The notes: a model not told the origin generated them from the letters alone. A stretch of 64,000 bases of DNA from Ensifer adhaerens (GCF_000697965.2 NZ_CP015880.1:2728001-2792000); one strand, 5' to 3'; counted from the stretch's first letter, positions 28,569-37,317 are shown. A program made the numbers and translations.

Positions 28569-29666
28569 TTACTGCTGCAGCATTTCCGTCCAGGCGTCCT
28601 GGAACTGCTGGTCGAGCTCGGCCGACGGGATCGGATAGAGCTGCGTCTTCTTCAGATATTCGGCCTGCTCATTGAAGCGCAGTGCCGCCTTCTGCTGGTC
28701 GGTCAGGTGTTCACCCGCCTTGGCATTGGCCGGCATCGCCCAATAGCAGGATGAGGTCGCAAGCCGCGCCTGGCCCTCGGGGCTCACGATGTACTGTACG
28801 AACTTCAGCGCCAGATCCTGCTTGGTCGAATCCTTCATCACGCCGATCGACTGCGCCCAGCGCACAGCGCCCTGCTCGGGGATGGTCCAGTCGAGGCTGG
28901 GCTTGTCGGCCGAGAGAACAGCGGTGATCCATTCGCCGCCGCCGACGAGAATGTCGACTTCGCCGGTCGCAAGCGCGGTCTGCGAGGAGACGACGTCGCT
29001 CACCTGCTTGGAAACGGCCCGCATTGCCGCGAGCTTTTCCTTGATCGCCGGCATGTCCGCGTCACTCAGATCGGCGGTCTTCTTGCCGAGGCCAAGCCCG
29101 ACGAGACCGATCATCGGCAGATAGTAGTCGTAGAGCGCTATGCGGCCCTTGTATTTATCCGACCAGATAACCGAAAGGTCCTGCATGTCCTTCGGGTCGA
29201 CCTTGGTCTTGTCGTAGGAAATCGTGTTGTAGCCGAACTTCTCGGTGACGGCGTAGGTCTTGCCGTCCTTGGTGTTGTTGGCCTCCATGCGCACTTCCGG
29301 GAAGATGTCGGCGGTCGGCAACGCATCGGCCGGCATTTCGGCAAGCAGATCGAGGTCGATGGCCCGGTGCACGTCGACGCCGTCGATCACGAGCACGTCC
29401 CAGTCGCCCGGTTGCGACTGGTCGAGGATCGAGAGCCCTGCCCCGGTACCCTCATAAACCTTGACGTTGACCTTCACGTCATTGGCCTTCTCGAACGGCT
29501 CAAGAAGCGCCGGATCGGTGTGGTCGCACCAGACGAGCGCATTGAGCTCTTCCTGGGCAAAGACCGGCGCGGGGGCCGCGACCGTCGACAGAGCGGCGAT
29601 CGCGATTGCGGCCGTGGAGGAGAAAAAACGGCGCAGGCGCGCACCGTCACGAACTGACTGCATCAT
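28569..29666 (-). CDS. ABC transporter substrate-binding protein, polyamine (PotD/PotF) type
   Basis: The protein has 365 residues with a signal peptide (about 1-37, ending APVFAQEE). The mature N-terminus ELNALVWCDHTDPALLEPFE is typical of spermidine/putrescine-binding proteins. The start MMQSVRDGAR has a GAGGG upstream. It is the first gene of a five-gene transport operon (plus dehydrogenase) and is divergent from a TetR gene with twin operators between them. Polyamine uptake is the best guess; other amines are possible. Confidence 0.9.
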   Translation of the reverse strand: MMQSVRDGARLRRFFSSTAAIAIAALSTVAAPAPVFAQEELNALVWCDHTDPALLEPFEKANDVKVNVKVYEGTGAGLSILDQSQPGDWDVLVIDGVDVHRAIDLDLLAEMPADALPTADIFPEVRMEANNTKDGKTYAVTEKFGYNTISYDKTKVDPKDMQDLSVIWSDKYKGRIALYDYYLPMIGLVGLGLGKKTADLSDADMPAIKEKLAAMRAVSKQVSDVVSSQTALATGEVDILVGGGEWITAVLSADKPSLDWTIPEQGAVRWAQSIGVMKDSTKQDLALKFVQYIVSPEGQARLATSSCYWAMPANAKAGEHLTDQQKAALRFNEQAEYLKKTQLYPIPSAELDQQFQDAWTEMLQQ

Positions 29667-29716
29667 GCTGTTGCCCTCTTGTTTTGACGCTCGTTTCGGC
29701 GTCTTCAAAAAAAGAT

Positions 29717-29762
29717 TGAATGAATTCATTTTTTAAGTCAATCTCAATTTTGAACCAATTCA
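29717..29762. promoter_or_regulatory. Twin TetR-type operators TGAA-N4-TTCA
   Basis: Two copies of the palindrome TGAA-N4-TTCA (29717-29728 and 29751-29762) are embedded in the shared 13-mer pattern TTGAA-N2-AATTCA and lie 34 bp apart. They fill the AT-rich gap between the divergent binding-protein and tetR genes. Placement and symmetry indicate repressor binding that controls both directions. Confidence 0.6.
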
Positions 29763-29782
29763 TAATTCGGGGAAACACTGGA

Positions 29783-30400
29783 ATGACAGGGCTGCGCGCA
29801 CGGCAAAAGGCGGATCGCAACAGGCGAATTCTCGACGCCGCCGCCGCGCTTTTTCGCGAAGTCGGCTACGACAGCGCACGCATCGAGGACATTGCCGAGC
29901 GCGCTGAAATTTCGGTCGGAACCTTCTACAACTACTATGAAAACAAGGGCGACATCCTGCTCGCCACCGTATCGATGGAAGTCGAGGAGGTGCTCGCCGG
30001 CGGCGGATCGATCGTCGACAACCCGCCCGCCTCCGTCATGGGCGCACTCGATGCGCTGATCGGCGAATACTACGATCACTCGCTCCACTATCTCAGCAAG
30101 GAGATGTGGCGCACCGCCATGGCGATCGCCATCCAGCAGCCGGAGAGCCCGTTCAGCAAGCGCTACACCGAACTCGATCGTCGGCTATGCGAGCAGGTTT
30201 CGACGCTGATCCGCAAACTTCAGGCCAAGGGCGTCGTCGCACTTGATGTCGATGCCGAGGCGGTCGGCGAGATGTTCTTCAACAATCTCAACATGATGTT
30301 CACCGAGTTCGCGAAGCGCGAAACCATGTCGCTCGACGATCTCAAAGCGCGCGTCTCACGGCAGAACCGCCCGCTGGCGACGCTCATTGCAGTGCGCTGA
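29783..30400 (+). CDS. TetR-family transcriptional regulator
   Basis: The 205-residue protein has the N-terminal TetR HTH: RRILDAAAALFREVGYDSARIEDIAERAEISVGTFYNYYENKGD. The C-terminal ligand domain is not recognisable by eye. The start at MTGLRARQKA was chosen because the 21 codons upstream lie in the operator region. It is divergent from the polyamine-type transporter and probably represses it and itself. Confidence 0.88.
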   Translation: MTGLRARQKADRNRRILDAAAALFREVGYDSARIEDIAERAEISVGTFYNYYENKGDILLATVSMEVEEVLAGGGSIVDNPPASVMGALDALIGEYYDHSLHYLSKEMWRTAMAIAIQQPESPFSKRYTELDRRLCEQVSTLIRKLQAKGVVALDVDAEAVGEMFFNNLNMMFTEFAKRETMSLDDLKARVSRQNRPLATLIAVR

Positions 30401-30451
30401 CCATCACGAAGACCACCGGAGCAGTCTGCTTCCGGATAAAGAGGGAACCCC

Positions 30452-30844
30452 ATGAAAAATCTCGAACAGTCGGTGCTTCAGGCCGCCGACCGGCTGGTTG
30501 CCGCTTTCGCCAGGCATGACCGGACAGCCTATTTCTCCGCGTTCGCGCCGGATGCGACCTTCATCTTCCACACGCTCGACCGACCGCTGAAAAGCAGGGC
30601 GGAGTACGAGGCCGAGTGGTCGCTTTGGGAGGAACGGGACGGTTTTCGCGTGCGCGCCTGCCGGTCGAGCGAGCGAAATGTGCAGACGGTGGGCAATGTC
30701 GCGGTCTTCACCCACCGGGTCGAGACCGAACTGGAATTCAATGGAGAGCCCGCAACCGCGGACGAACGGGAAACGATCGTGTTCGAGCGGAAATCGTCAG
30801 GAGAGTGGCTTGCCGTGCACGAGCATCTGTCACGGCAAAGCTGA
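30452..30844 (+). CDS. SnoaL/NTF2-like small protein (DUF4440-type)
   Basis: The 130-residue protein has an alpha+beta cone pattern: N-terminal helices (VLQAADRLVAAFARHDRTAYFSAFAPDA), then alternating strands ending in WLAVHEHLS. This is typical of NTF2-like proteins that bind or transform small molecules. It lies 51 bp after tetR on the same strand and may share its promoter, which hints at a role with the imported amine. The function is unknown. Confidence 0.75.
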   Translation: MKNLEQSVLQAADRLVAAFARHDRTAYFSAFAPDATFIFHTLDRPLKSRAEYEAEWSLWEERDGFRVRACRSSERNVQTVGNVAVFTHRVETELEFNGEPATADERETIVFERKSSGEWLAVHEHLSRQS

Positions 30845-30852
30845 GGCTGCCG

Positions 30853-31002
30853 TCAGAAGGCGCCGACCACGACGGCGCTGACGAAAGAGAAGGCGGCAAC
30901 GATGGCAATTGCGTGCGGAACGAGATGAACATGTGAGCGGCGTTGCGGTGTGGTCCCGTAGAGTGCGTAGCGGGACTGGATCATCGGTTTCGCTGCGTTC
31001 AT
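30853..31002 (-). CDS. Small single-span membrane protein (49 aa), unknown
   Basis: A 49-residue frame begins MNAAKPMIQSRYALYG, has a basic middle (PQRRSHVHLVPH) and ends with one hydrophobic span (AIAIVAAFSFVSAVVVGAF). A GGAGAG ribosome site lies 7 nt before the ATG. The positively charged segment before the span predicts a cytoplasmic N-terminus. It is convergent with the SnoaL-like gene with an 8-bp gap. No family is recognised; the good ribosome site and coherent topology support it being real. Confidence 0.6.
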   Translation of the reverse strand: MNAAKPMIQSRYALYGTTPQRRSHVHLVPHAIAIVAAFSFVSAVVVGAF

Positions 31003-31136
31003 CGCGTCTCTCCGTTCCTGCGAGGGCCACGGCCCATCGACTGTCTTGTTCTCCTATATTTTCCATTGAGTTTGTAGATATTAAATTCCGCAAATCGCAT
31101 AAATCGTAAAAAATCGGTTCGCCGCCATCGCGCTCA

Positions 31137-32051
31137 TCAATGGCGGTTGCGGTCGCGGTCCTGAAGATGCTTCGCCCAGGTTTCGCTGAACCATGGGGTG
31201 AGCAGCGAAACGTCGGAGGCGCGATGCGAGCCTTTGAGCGCGCTATCCGTTTCGACGCAGGTCCAGACGGTGAAAGCGGTGAGCTCATGTTTGCCGAAGG
31301 TCTGGATCAGCGGAATGTCGGCGGCATCACGGCCGCGGGCAACCGCGATGCGCCCCGCCCGCCGCTGGTTGTTCTTGGCGTCGAACGTATGCCAGCGATC
31401 GCCGAGATAGACCTCGAACCAGGCATTGAAATCCATCGGCGCAGGATGTTCGCTCGCGGGGATATCGGCCATATAGCCGTTCACGTAGCGCGCCGGCATG
31501 TTCATGCAGCGACAGAGGGTGATCGCCAGATGGGCGTAGTCGCGGCTGACACCGACGCGATCCTCATGCGCCTCGAGTGCCGTGCGCATCGCCTGCGCAT
31601 AGCCGTAGCTGAAAACGAGGCGTTCATGGACATAATCGCAAATCGCCTGGACGCGCTCCCAGCCGGCTGGCACATCGCCGAACAGACGCCAGGCAAGCGC
31701 GCCAAGCCGGTCCGTTTCGCAGTAGCGGCTGGCTGCAAGATAAGGCAGCCACTCGGCGGGCAGGTTCTCGACCGGCACCGCATCCGCCAATGGGTCCGTG
31801 GCGTCGAGCCTGCCGTCATCCTCTATCACCGCATCATAGCAGAGCTTGAAATCGCCCTCGGGCACAGTCATCCGGAAGCAGGTGTTGCCATGCGGATCAG
31901 TGATCTGCTCCATCTTCACGATCGGCGAAGAGACTGGACCATGCTCGCGCCGCAGGCATGAGCGCCGTTCCGGCACGACGGAAAGATAGGTCATCATCGG
32001 GGTCGGCTGCGGGCAACGAATGCCGATTTCATAGCCAAAGCGCACGAACAT
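31137..32051 (-). CDS. Transglutaminase-like protein with substituted catalytic positions
   Basis: The 304-residue protein has an N-terminal beta-rich domain (FVRFGYEIGIRCPQPTPM) and a transglutaminase-like core from about 130 to 230. At the usual nucleophile position the sequence reads VGVSRDYAHLAI, so Ser169 replaces Cys. At the usual His position it reads MDFNAWFEVYL (Asn209). The Asp of HTFDAKNN (D224) is kept. Homologues in this rhizobial subfamily often keep the Cys (from memory), so this copy may be inactive as a protease/amidase or act by another chemistry. It stands alone between small genes and the puu genes. Confidence 0.8.
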   Translation of the reverse strand: MFVRFGYEIGIRCPQPTPMMTYLSVVPERRSCLRREHGPVSSPIVKMEQITDPHGNTCFRMTVPEGDFKLCYDAVIEDDGRLDATDPLADAVPVENLPAEWLPYLAASRYCETDRLGALAWRLFGDVPAGWERVQAICDYVHERLVFSYGYAQAMRTALEAHEDRVGVSRDYAHLAITLCRCMNMPARYVNGYMADIPASEHPAPMDFNAWFEVYLGDRWHTFDAKNNQRRAGRIAVARGRDAADIPLIQTFGKHELTAFTVWTCVETDSALKGSHRASDVSLLTPWFSETWAKHLQDRDRNRH

Positions 32052-32278
32052 CGCGAGGTCTCCCAGGAAATCAATCGGGAGCGATAGGCTCCCCGTTTGC
32101 TTGCCCGCAGCGACAGGCGGGCGATCCTTGGTGACCGATTCAGCAAGCGCCAGATGCGGGCGGTCACAGGGCAGAGACGCAAAGGCCCACTTTGAGATGG
32201 CGGACCCCTGCCGCAGAAGGTCGATACTATCGCATCGCTAATCAGGACGGAAACACATTCGACGCGAGATCGACCGCT

Positions 32279-32300
32279 GACCGCCGCCGAGACGGCGGTC
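32279..32300 (-). terminator. Stem-loop after puuB-like gene
   Basis: GACCGCCG and CGGCGGTC form an 8-bp stem with a 6-nt loop, 35 bp beyond the oxidase stop on the minus strand. There is no clear T-run. Confidence 0.55.
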
Positions 32301-32335
32301 CGCCCGGCCAAAACGCCGCTGCGCGCGGATTGTTC

Positions 32336-33646
32336 CTAGAGCCCGGCCGCGTCCTTGAACTGGTACCACCAGGAACCGATGGTGGAATACTGCGCCCGGA
32401 ACATGCGCCCGCCCGGGAACGGATACCAGGGCAGCTTCTCGAAGACGTCATAACGCGTGGTGTCGCCGTCGATCGCCTCGGCGAGCGTGCGGCCGAAGAG
32501 GTGCGAACCGGTAACGCCGTGGCCGCTATAGCCATGGGCGAAATAGGTGTTGCTGCCGATCCGGCCCATCTGCGGCACGCGGGTGAAGGAGAGCGCGAAA
32601 TTGCCGCTCCAGGCATAGTCGATCTTCACGCCCTTGAGCGCGGGGAACACCTTTTCGAGATTGGGCTTCAGCTTGGCGACGACATCGGCCGGATCGGTTC
32701 CGCCATAGACGGTACCGCCACCGAAGATCATGCGCTTGTCGGCCGAGAGCCTGAAGTAGTCGAGGATGTAGCGCACGTCCTCGACGCACATGTCGCTCGG
32801 GATCAGCGAATGGGCAAGCTCTTCGCCGAGCGGTGCCGTGGTGATCATCTGCGTCGAAACCGGCATGACGCGCGAGACGAGCTTCGGCACGGCGTCGCCG
32901 AGATAGGCATTGCCGCAGAGAACGACGATGCGCGCCGAAACCTCGCCGCCTTCAGTATAGACGGTCGGCCGCGCCGCCTCGTGGTCGACACGTGTCACCG
33001 GCGACTGTTCGTAGATCGTGCCGCCAATGCTTTCGAAGGCACGGGCCTCGCCGAGTACCAAATTGAGCGGATGCATGTGGCCGCCGGTCGTGTCCAGCAT
33101 GCCGCCGCAATAGGCATCCGACTTGACGAGCTTGGCGAGCGCGTCACGGTCGAGCAACTGGTGATCGTCCATGCCATATTTGCGCCAGAGCGCCTGCTTG
33201 GCTTCGAGCTCCTTCATATGCGCCGGCGTATAGGCGGCGTAGATATTGCCCGGCTTCAGGTCGCATTCGATCTGGTACTGGCTGACGAGGCGGCGGATGA
33301 TCTTGCCGCCCTCCTGCACCAGCCCGCCGATGAAGCGCGCCGCATCCTCGCCGTAGCGGCGCTGGATGGTCGCGAGACTGGCATTGAGGCCGTTGACCAC
33401 CTGACCGCCGTTGCGGCCCGAAGCGCCCCAGCCGACCTGCGCGCCCTCGATGACGACGACCTTGTAGCCTTTTTCGGCAAGGTGGATCGCCGTCGACATA
33501 CCGGAATAGCCGGCGCCGACGACGCAGACATCGGCCTCGACCCGGCCCTGCAGCCGGACCGGCGTGCGGATGATGTTGCGGGAGGCGGCGTAGTAGCTGG
33601 TCGGGTAGCTGCCGTCACCGGCATAGGATTTCTGTTTGGTAAGCAT
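32336..33646 (-). CDS. puuB: FAD-dependent gamma-glutamylputrescine oxidase-like enzyme
   Basis: The 436-residue DAO-type flavoprotein has VCVVGAGYSGMSTAIHLAEKG for FAD binding near residue 38, GASGRNGGQVVNG, and the C-terminal FAHGYSGHGV. The adjacent glutamine-synthetase-like gene overlaps it by one base (TGATG). This pairing is the hallmark of the gamma-glutamylation route of putrescine breakdown, in which this enzyme would oxidise gamma-glutamylputrescine to the aldehyde. Another amine substrate is possible because rhizobial genomes carry several such pairs. Confidence 0.85.
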   Translation of the reverse strand: MLTKQKSYAGDGSYPTSYYAASRNIIRTPVRLQGRVEADVCVVGAGYSGMSTAIHLAEKGYKVVVIEGAQVGWGASGRNGGQVVNGLNASLATIQRRYGEDAARFIGGLVQEGGKIIRRLVSQYQIECDLKPGNIYAAYTPAHMKELEAKQALWRKYGMDDHQLLDRDALAKLVKSDAYCGGMLDTTGGHMHPLNLVLGEARAFESIGGTIYEQSPVTRVDHEAARPTVYTEGGEVSARIVVLCGNAYLGDAVPKLVSRVMPVSTQMITTAPLGEELAHSLIPSDMCVEDVRYILDYFRLSADKRMIFGGGTVYGGTDPADVVAKLKPNLEKVFPALKGVKIDYAWSGNFALSFTRVPQMGRIGSNTYFAHGYSGHGVTGSHLFGRTLAEAIDGDTTRYDVFEKLPWYPFPGGRMFRAQYSTIGSWWYQFKDAAGL

Positions 33647-35013
33647 CAGACGATTTCCAGATAGGCGCTGAATTCGTAGTCCGTGACCTGCTCGGCAAAG
33701 CCCGCGATTTCCTGGCGTTTGCAGGCGATCAGCATCGAGCGCAGCACGGGATCGAAGATTTCGGCGGCAATCGGTCCTGCCTCGAAGCTGTCGACCGCTT
33801 GCCCCCATTCCGAGGGAATTTTGGGCAATTTCTCCGCTGCATAGGCCCGACCCGAAACCGGCGCCGGCGGCTTCCATTTGTTGCGGATGCCGACCAGGGC
33901 AGCACCGAGGATCGCGGCGATGACGAGATAAGGATTGGAGTCGGCACCGGCGACGCGGTGCTCGATACGCCGCGCGGCAGGATTGCCGCCGGGAATACGG
34001 ATGGCCGAGGTGCGGTTCTCGTAACCCCAGCAGACGGCGGTTGGCGCGTGCGTATCCGGCCGCAGTCGCCGGTAGGAATTGAAATGCGGCGCAAACAGCA
34101 GCGTCGTCTCGGCCATGCCGCGCAGTAGACCGGCGACGGCGTTCTTCAGCATCGGCGAGCCCTCGTCGCTGCCGTCGTTGAAGACGTTGTTGCCCTCCTC
34201 GTCGAGCAGGCTGAAATGGATATGCATGCCATTGCCGGAACGGGTGCCATAGGGCTTGGCCATGAAGGTCGCGGCGAGCCCATGCTTGCGCGCCACGCCC
34301 TTGACAATGCGCTTGAAGAAGATCGCGTCGTCGGCCGCCTTCAGCGGGTCGTCGGTGTGGAGCAGGTTGATTTCGAACTGGCCGATGCCGTTCTCGGCGA
34401 TCGCCGCATCCGCCGGCACGTTCTGCCGGGCGCATTCCTTGTAGACGTCGGAAAAGAACTCGCCGAAATCGTCGAGTTCGTCGATTGAGAGGATCGCATC
34501 GGAATCGAGACGCTTGCCGGTATAGGGCGAGATCGGCGGCACTGCGCTGTCCGGCTCCGGGTCGATCAGGTAAAACTCCAACTCGGTCGCGACGACGGGG
34601 CGAAGGCCGAGCTCCTTGTACTCCCGCACGACCGCCGCAAGGGCCTGGCGCGGATCGGCGAGAAACGGCTTGCCGTCCTCAAGCTGCAGCCAGAGCGGCA
34701 CCAGCGCGCTCGGCCGCGAGGTCCAGTTCACCGGCAGCGCGCCGCGGCCGGTGACACCGCAGATGCCGTCGCGGTCGCCGCTCGCAAACACCTGCTCGCT
34801 GTTGATGATGTCCTCGCCCCATACGTCGACACCGACAATCGAGAGCGGCATGCGGATGCCGCCGCCGAGCACCTTGCCCGCCTGCTCCACCGGCACGCGT
34901 TTGCCTCGCATGATGCCGTTGAGGTCGCAGACGACGGCCTGGATGCTTTCGATCGGCCCGTTCTGCTCGAGCCATGCCTTGAATGCGCTGGGATCTTCCG
35001 CGTCGAGCGACAT
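33646..35013 (-). CDS. puuA: Glutamine synthetase-like gamma-glutamylpolyamine synthetase
   Basis: The protein has 455 residues. The glutamine synthetase catalytic domain shows ATELEFYLID, ENGIGQFEINLLH, GNGMHIHFSL and ENRTSAIRIPGG. The variant motifs and the adjoining oxidase gene indicate a PuuA-type ligase that joins glutamate to an amine using ATP, rather than GlnA. It heads the puuA-puuB operon and is divergent from a GntR gene. The start has an AGAG 9 nt upstream and a palindrome further up. Confidence 0.87.
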   Translation of the reverse strand: MSLDAEDPSAFKAWLEQNGPIESIQAVVCDLNGIMRGKRVPVEQAGKVLGGGIRMPLSIVGVDVWGEDIINSEQVFASGDRDGICGVTGRGALPVNWTSRPSALVPLWLQLEDGKPFLADPRQALAAVVREYKELGLRPVVATELEFYLIDPEPDSAVPPISPYTGKRLDSDAILSIDELDDFGEFFSDVYKECARQNVPADAAIAENGIGQFEINLLHTDDPLKAADDAIFFKRIVKGVARKHGLAATFMAKPYGTRSGNGMHIHFSLLDEEGNNVFNDGSDEGSPMLKNAVAGLLRGMAETTLLFAPHFNSYRRLRPDTHAPTAVCWGYENRTSAIRIPGGNPAARRIEHRVAGADSNPYLVIAAILGAALVGIRNKWKPPAPVSGRAYAAEKLPKIPSEWGQAVDSFEAGPIAAEIFDPVLRSMLIACKRQEIAGFAEQVTDYEFSAYLEIV

Positions 35014-35029
35014 ATCGCAAATCTCTTTT

Positions 35030-35039
35030 TGTGATCACA
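35030..35039. promoter_or_regulatory. Palindrome TGTGATCACA upstream of puuA
   Basis: A perfect 10-bp palindrome lies 17 bp before the puuA start and 206 bp before the gntR ATG, in an AT-rich stretch. It is a candidate GntR (FCD) operator for the divergent regulator. Confidence 0.45.
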
Positions 35040-35107
35040 TTTTCAGAAAGTTGACATAATTCGGGAATTGGAGTCAAGCAGCGGCAGTGCTATCAGGCGT
35101 TTGACGT

Positions 35108-35156
35108 AGAGCGGGACGCGGAAAAGTGTATGCAGGCGTTTGCCAAACACCGCTCT
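35108..35156. repeat. Rhizobial-type imperfect hairpin element
   Basis: AGAGCGG (35108-35114) pairs with CCGCTCT (35150-35156). The interior GCGGAAAAGTG resembles the hairpin between coxM and coxN. The element covers the upstream TTG codon at 35140, so a start for the gntR gene inside it is unlikely. Confidence 0.5.
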
Positions 35157-35244
35157 CGCTGATGAGAAAGCCATCGCAATTCGGGCAAAAGGACATGCGC
35201 ACTTGAAACCCCTTGTCTTACCGCCACTTGCGCGCCCCGACGGC

Positions 35245-35895
35245 ATGACCACGCATGACTATGCCTTTCACCGGCTGCGCCAGGCGATCATGGTCGGCGC
35301 GTTCCGACCCGGCACCTCCGTCACCATCCGCGGCCTGGCCGAGGCGCTTGAAAGCAGCCCGACCCCGGTGCGCGAGGCGCTTAGACAGCTGACCTCGATC
35401 GGCGCGCTGCAGTTCCTCGAAAACCGCCGCATCGTGGTTCCGCACATCACGCCCGCCCGCTTCGAAGAACTGATCTCGTTGCGCATTGCGCTCGAAAGCC
35501 ATGCGGCTCGCCGGGCCGTCGCTCATCTTTCCGAACGTCAGATCGAGAAGATCACGGCGATCGACGACAGCATCGAGACGGAGATCCGTCGGGGTGACAA
35601 GGTGGCGGCGCTGATCGCCAACCAGGCGTTTCACCGGATGATCTACACGGCCAATCCCGATGCGGTCGCCGTGCCGCTGATCGAGAGCGTCTGGCTACAG
35701 CTCGGCCCGATCCTCGGCATCGCCATGGAACACGTGACCGAACTTTACGTGGTCGACCGCCACCGCGAGGCAATCGAGGCGCTGAGGCGCCGCGATGAGA
35801 ACGCTGCTGCCGACGCGGTCGCTGCCGACATCCGTGAGGGTATCGGCGGCTTCGACCAGCAGGCGGTTGCACGGTTGCTGCGATTGGCTGCCTGA
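35245..35895 (+). CDS. GntR-family (FadR/FCD) transcriptional regulator
   Basis: The protein has about 216 residues. The winged HTH (AFHRLRQAIMVGAFRPGTSVTIRGLAEALESSPTPVREALRQL) lies at the N-terminus and the FCD ligand domain follows (ESHAARRAVAHLSE, then NQAFHRMIY with a metal-type His). The ATG at 35245 was preferred; the frame is open upstream to a TTG at 35140, which lies in a hairpin element. It is divergent from puuA, which it probably regulates. Confidence 0.83.
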   Translation: MTTHDYAFHRLRQAIMVGAFRPGTSVTIRGLAEALESSPTPVREALRQLTSIGALQFLENRRIVVPHITPARFEELISLRIALESHAARRAVAHLSERQIEKITAIDDSIETEIRRGDKVAALIANQAFHRMIYTANPDAVAVPLIESVWLQLGPILGIAMEHVTELYVVDRHREAIEALRRRDENAAADAVAADIREGIGGFDQQAVARLLRLAA

Positions 35896-36213
35896 GGCGA
35901 TGCCGTCATAAATTTTAGTGTGACTAAAATTCCATATTGACAACGCTCAGCCACAGCACCAAAGTCGTGCAAATACAGACGCATAGCGACGGGAAGCGAC
36001 CAGCCTCCCGGCCTCATGTTCGTGCATTCGAGGGGGGAGGTGTCCGCTTGAAGAGCCAAAGATCCAAGTCCCGCCGCAAGACAGGCGCGGGCCTCAAGCA
36101 TTCCCCGTAGCCGACGACGCGCCGATCTCCGGTGCTCCTTTCCCCCTCACCTTCGGCCACGGCCGCATGACCGGCTGTGGCATCTGATTTCTCAAGCCAG
36201 AATTGGAAACACC
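35896..36213. other. 318-bp intergenic region before the M24 peptidase gene
   Basis: Apart from the 21-bp palindrome at its left end, no gene, strong promoter or terminator was recognised. The right part contains several C-rich tracts and no convincing ribosome site immediately before the downstream ATG. Confidence 0.5.
35911..35931. promoter_or_regulatory. 21-bp perfect palindrome, GntR-type box
   Basis: AATTTTAGT and ACTAAAATT flank GTG. The core T-A-G-T-GTG-A-C-T-A fits the FadR-subfamily pattern TNGT-N3-ACNA. It lies 15 bp after the gntR stop and about 280 bp before the M24 gene. A TTGACA occurs 5 bp downstream (35937-35942). Being AT-rich it is unlikely to be a terminator. Confidence 0.6.
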
Positions 36214-37317
36214 ATGAAGGAACTCACCAAGAGCCGTTTTGCAGCACTCCGCCGCACGATGGCCGAAAGCAATGTCGGCCTCGTCGCGTTGGCGCCGGGA
36301 TCGCATATGGATTGGCTGATCGGCTACCATCCGCATCCCGACGAACGCCCGTGCCTCCTGCTCATCGGCCCGGAGAAGGAAGCGTTCCTGATGCCGGCGC
36401 TCAACGCCGAAGGCACGCGCGAGCACACCGACATCGCCTTCCACAACTGGGCCGATGACGTTGGCCCGAGCGACGCCCTGACCGCAGCGCTTGCCGATGT
36501 CGGCGCCGCAAAGCCCGGTCGCGTCGTGCTCGACGAAACCATGCGCGCCGATTTTGCGCTGCTGCTGATCGATGCGCTGCCCGCCGATACCGCGCGCGAA
36601 TTCACCCCGGCGACGCTCGGCGCACTCCGCATGCGCAAGGACAAGAGCGAGTACGCGCTTCTGAAGATGAATGCCGGCATCGCCGATCGCGCCATGCAGG
36701 CGGCATTCTCCAAGATCCGCCCGGGCATGACCGAGAAGGAACTGGCCGCCGAGATCCGCGGGCACTTCGCCTCGGAAGGTGCCGCACCGGCCTTCTGGAT
36801 CGTCGGCGCCGGCGGCAACGGCGCCTTCCCGCATCACTCCGCCAGCGAGCGGGTGATCGAGGAAGGCGATGCCGTCGTTATCGACATCGGCGGCCGCAAG
36901 CAGGGCTTCCCGAGCGACATTACGCGCATGGCGATCGTCGGCCGCGCGCCCGAAGGCTACGGGCAGATCCACACGATCGTCGAAAGGGCCGTCCAGGCGG
37001 CACTGAAGGCGGCTCGCCCGGGCGTGCTCGCCAAGGAGGTTGATGCTGCTGCCCGCAAGGTGATTTCGGACGCCGGTTATGGCGAGTACTTCGTCCACCG
37101 CACCGGCCACGGCATGGGCATCGACGGCCACGAGCCGCCCTATATCACCGCGACCTCGGAAACCGTGCTCGAAGAAGGCATGGTCTTCTCGATCGAGCCT
37201 GGCATCTATCTCCCCGGCCGCTTCGGCATCCGGCTCGAGGATATCGTTATCCTCCGGGAGGATGGGCCGGAGGTTCTCTCCTCACTCCCCCGCGACGTTC
37301 ACGTCGCGAAGGCCTGA
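36214..37317 (+). CDS. M24-family metallopeptidase (Xaa-Pro aminopeptidase-like)
   Basis: The protein has 367 residues. An N-terminal creatinase-like domain (to about 130) precedes a pita-bread catalytic domain. All five metal ligands are visible: D in VVIDIGG, D in PSDITRMA, H in HRTGHGMGIDGHE, E in FSIEPGIY and E in IRLEDIV. Such enzymes cleave Xaa-Pro bonds or related amides. It stands alone after the GntR gene, with the palindrome upstream, so it may belong to the same regulon; that is inference. Creatinase-type substrates are also conceivable. Confidence 0.85.
   Translation: MKELTKSRFAALRRTMAESNVGLVALAPGSHMDWLIGYHPHPDERPCLLLIGPEKEAFLMPALNAEGTREHTDIAFHNWADDVGPSDALTAALADVGAAKPGRVVLDETMRADFALLLIDALPADTAREFTPATLGALRMRKDKSEYALLKMNAGIADRAMQAAFSKIRPGMTEKELAAEIRGHFASEGAAPAFWIVGAGGNGAFPHHSASERVIEEGDAVVIDIGGRKQGFPSDITRMAIVGRAPEGYGQIHTIVERAVQAALKAARPGVLAKEVDAAARKVISDAGYGEYFVHRTGHGMGIDGHEPPYITATSETVLEEGMVFSIEPGIYLPGRFGIRLEDIVILREDGPEVLSSLPRDVHVAKA

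Noticed and set aside
35140..35244. N-terminal extension of the GntR protein to a TTG codon
   Set aside because: The TTG lies inside a hairpin element (35108-35156), and the FadR-type HTH starts normally soon after ATG 35245. Not fully excluded.
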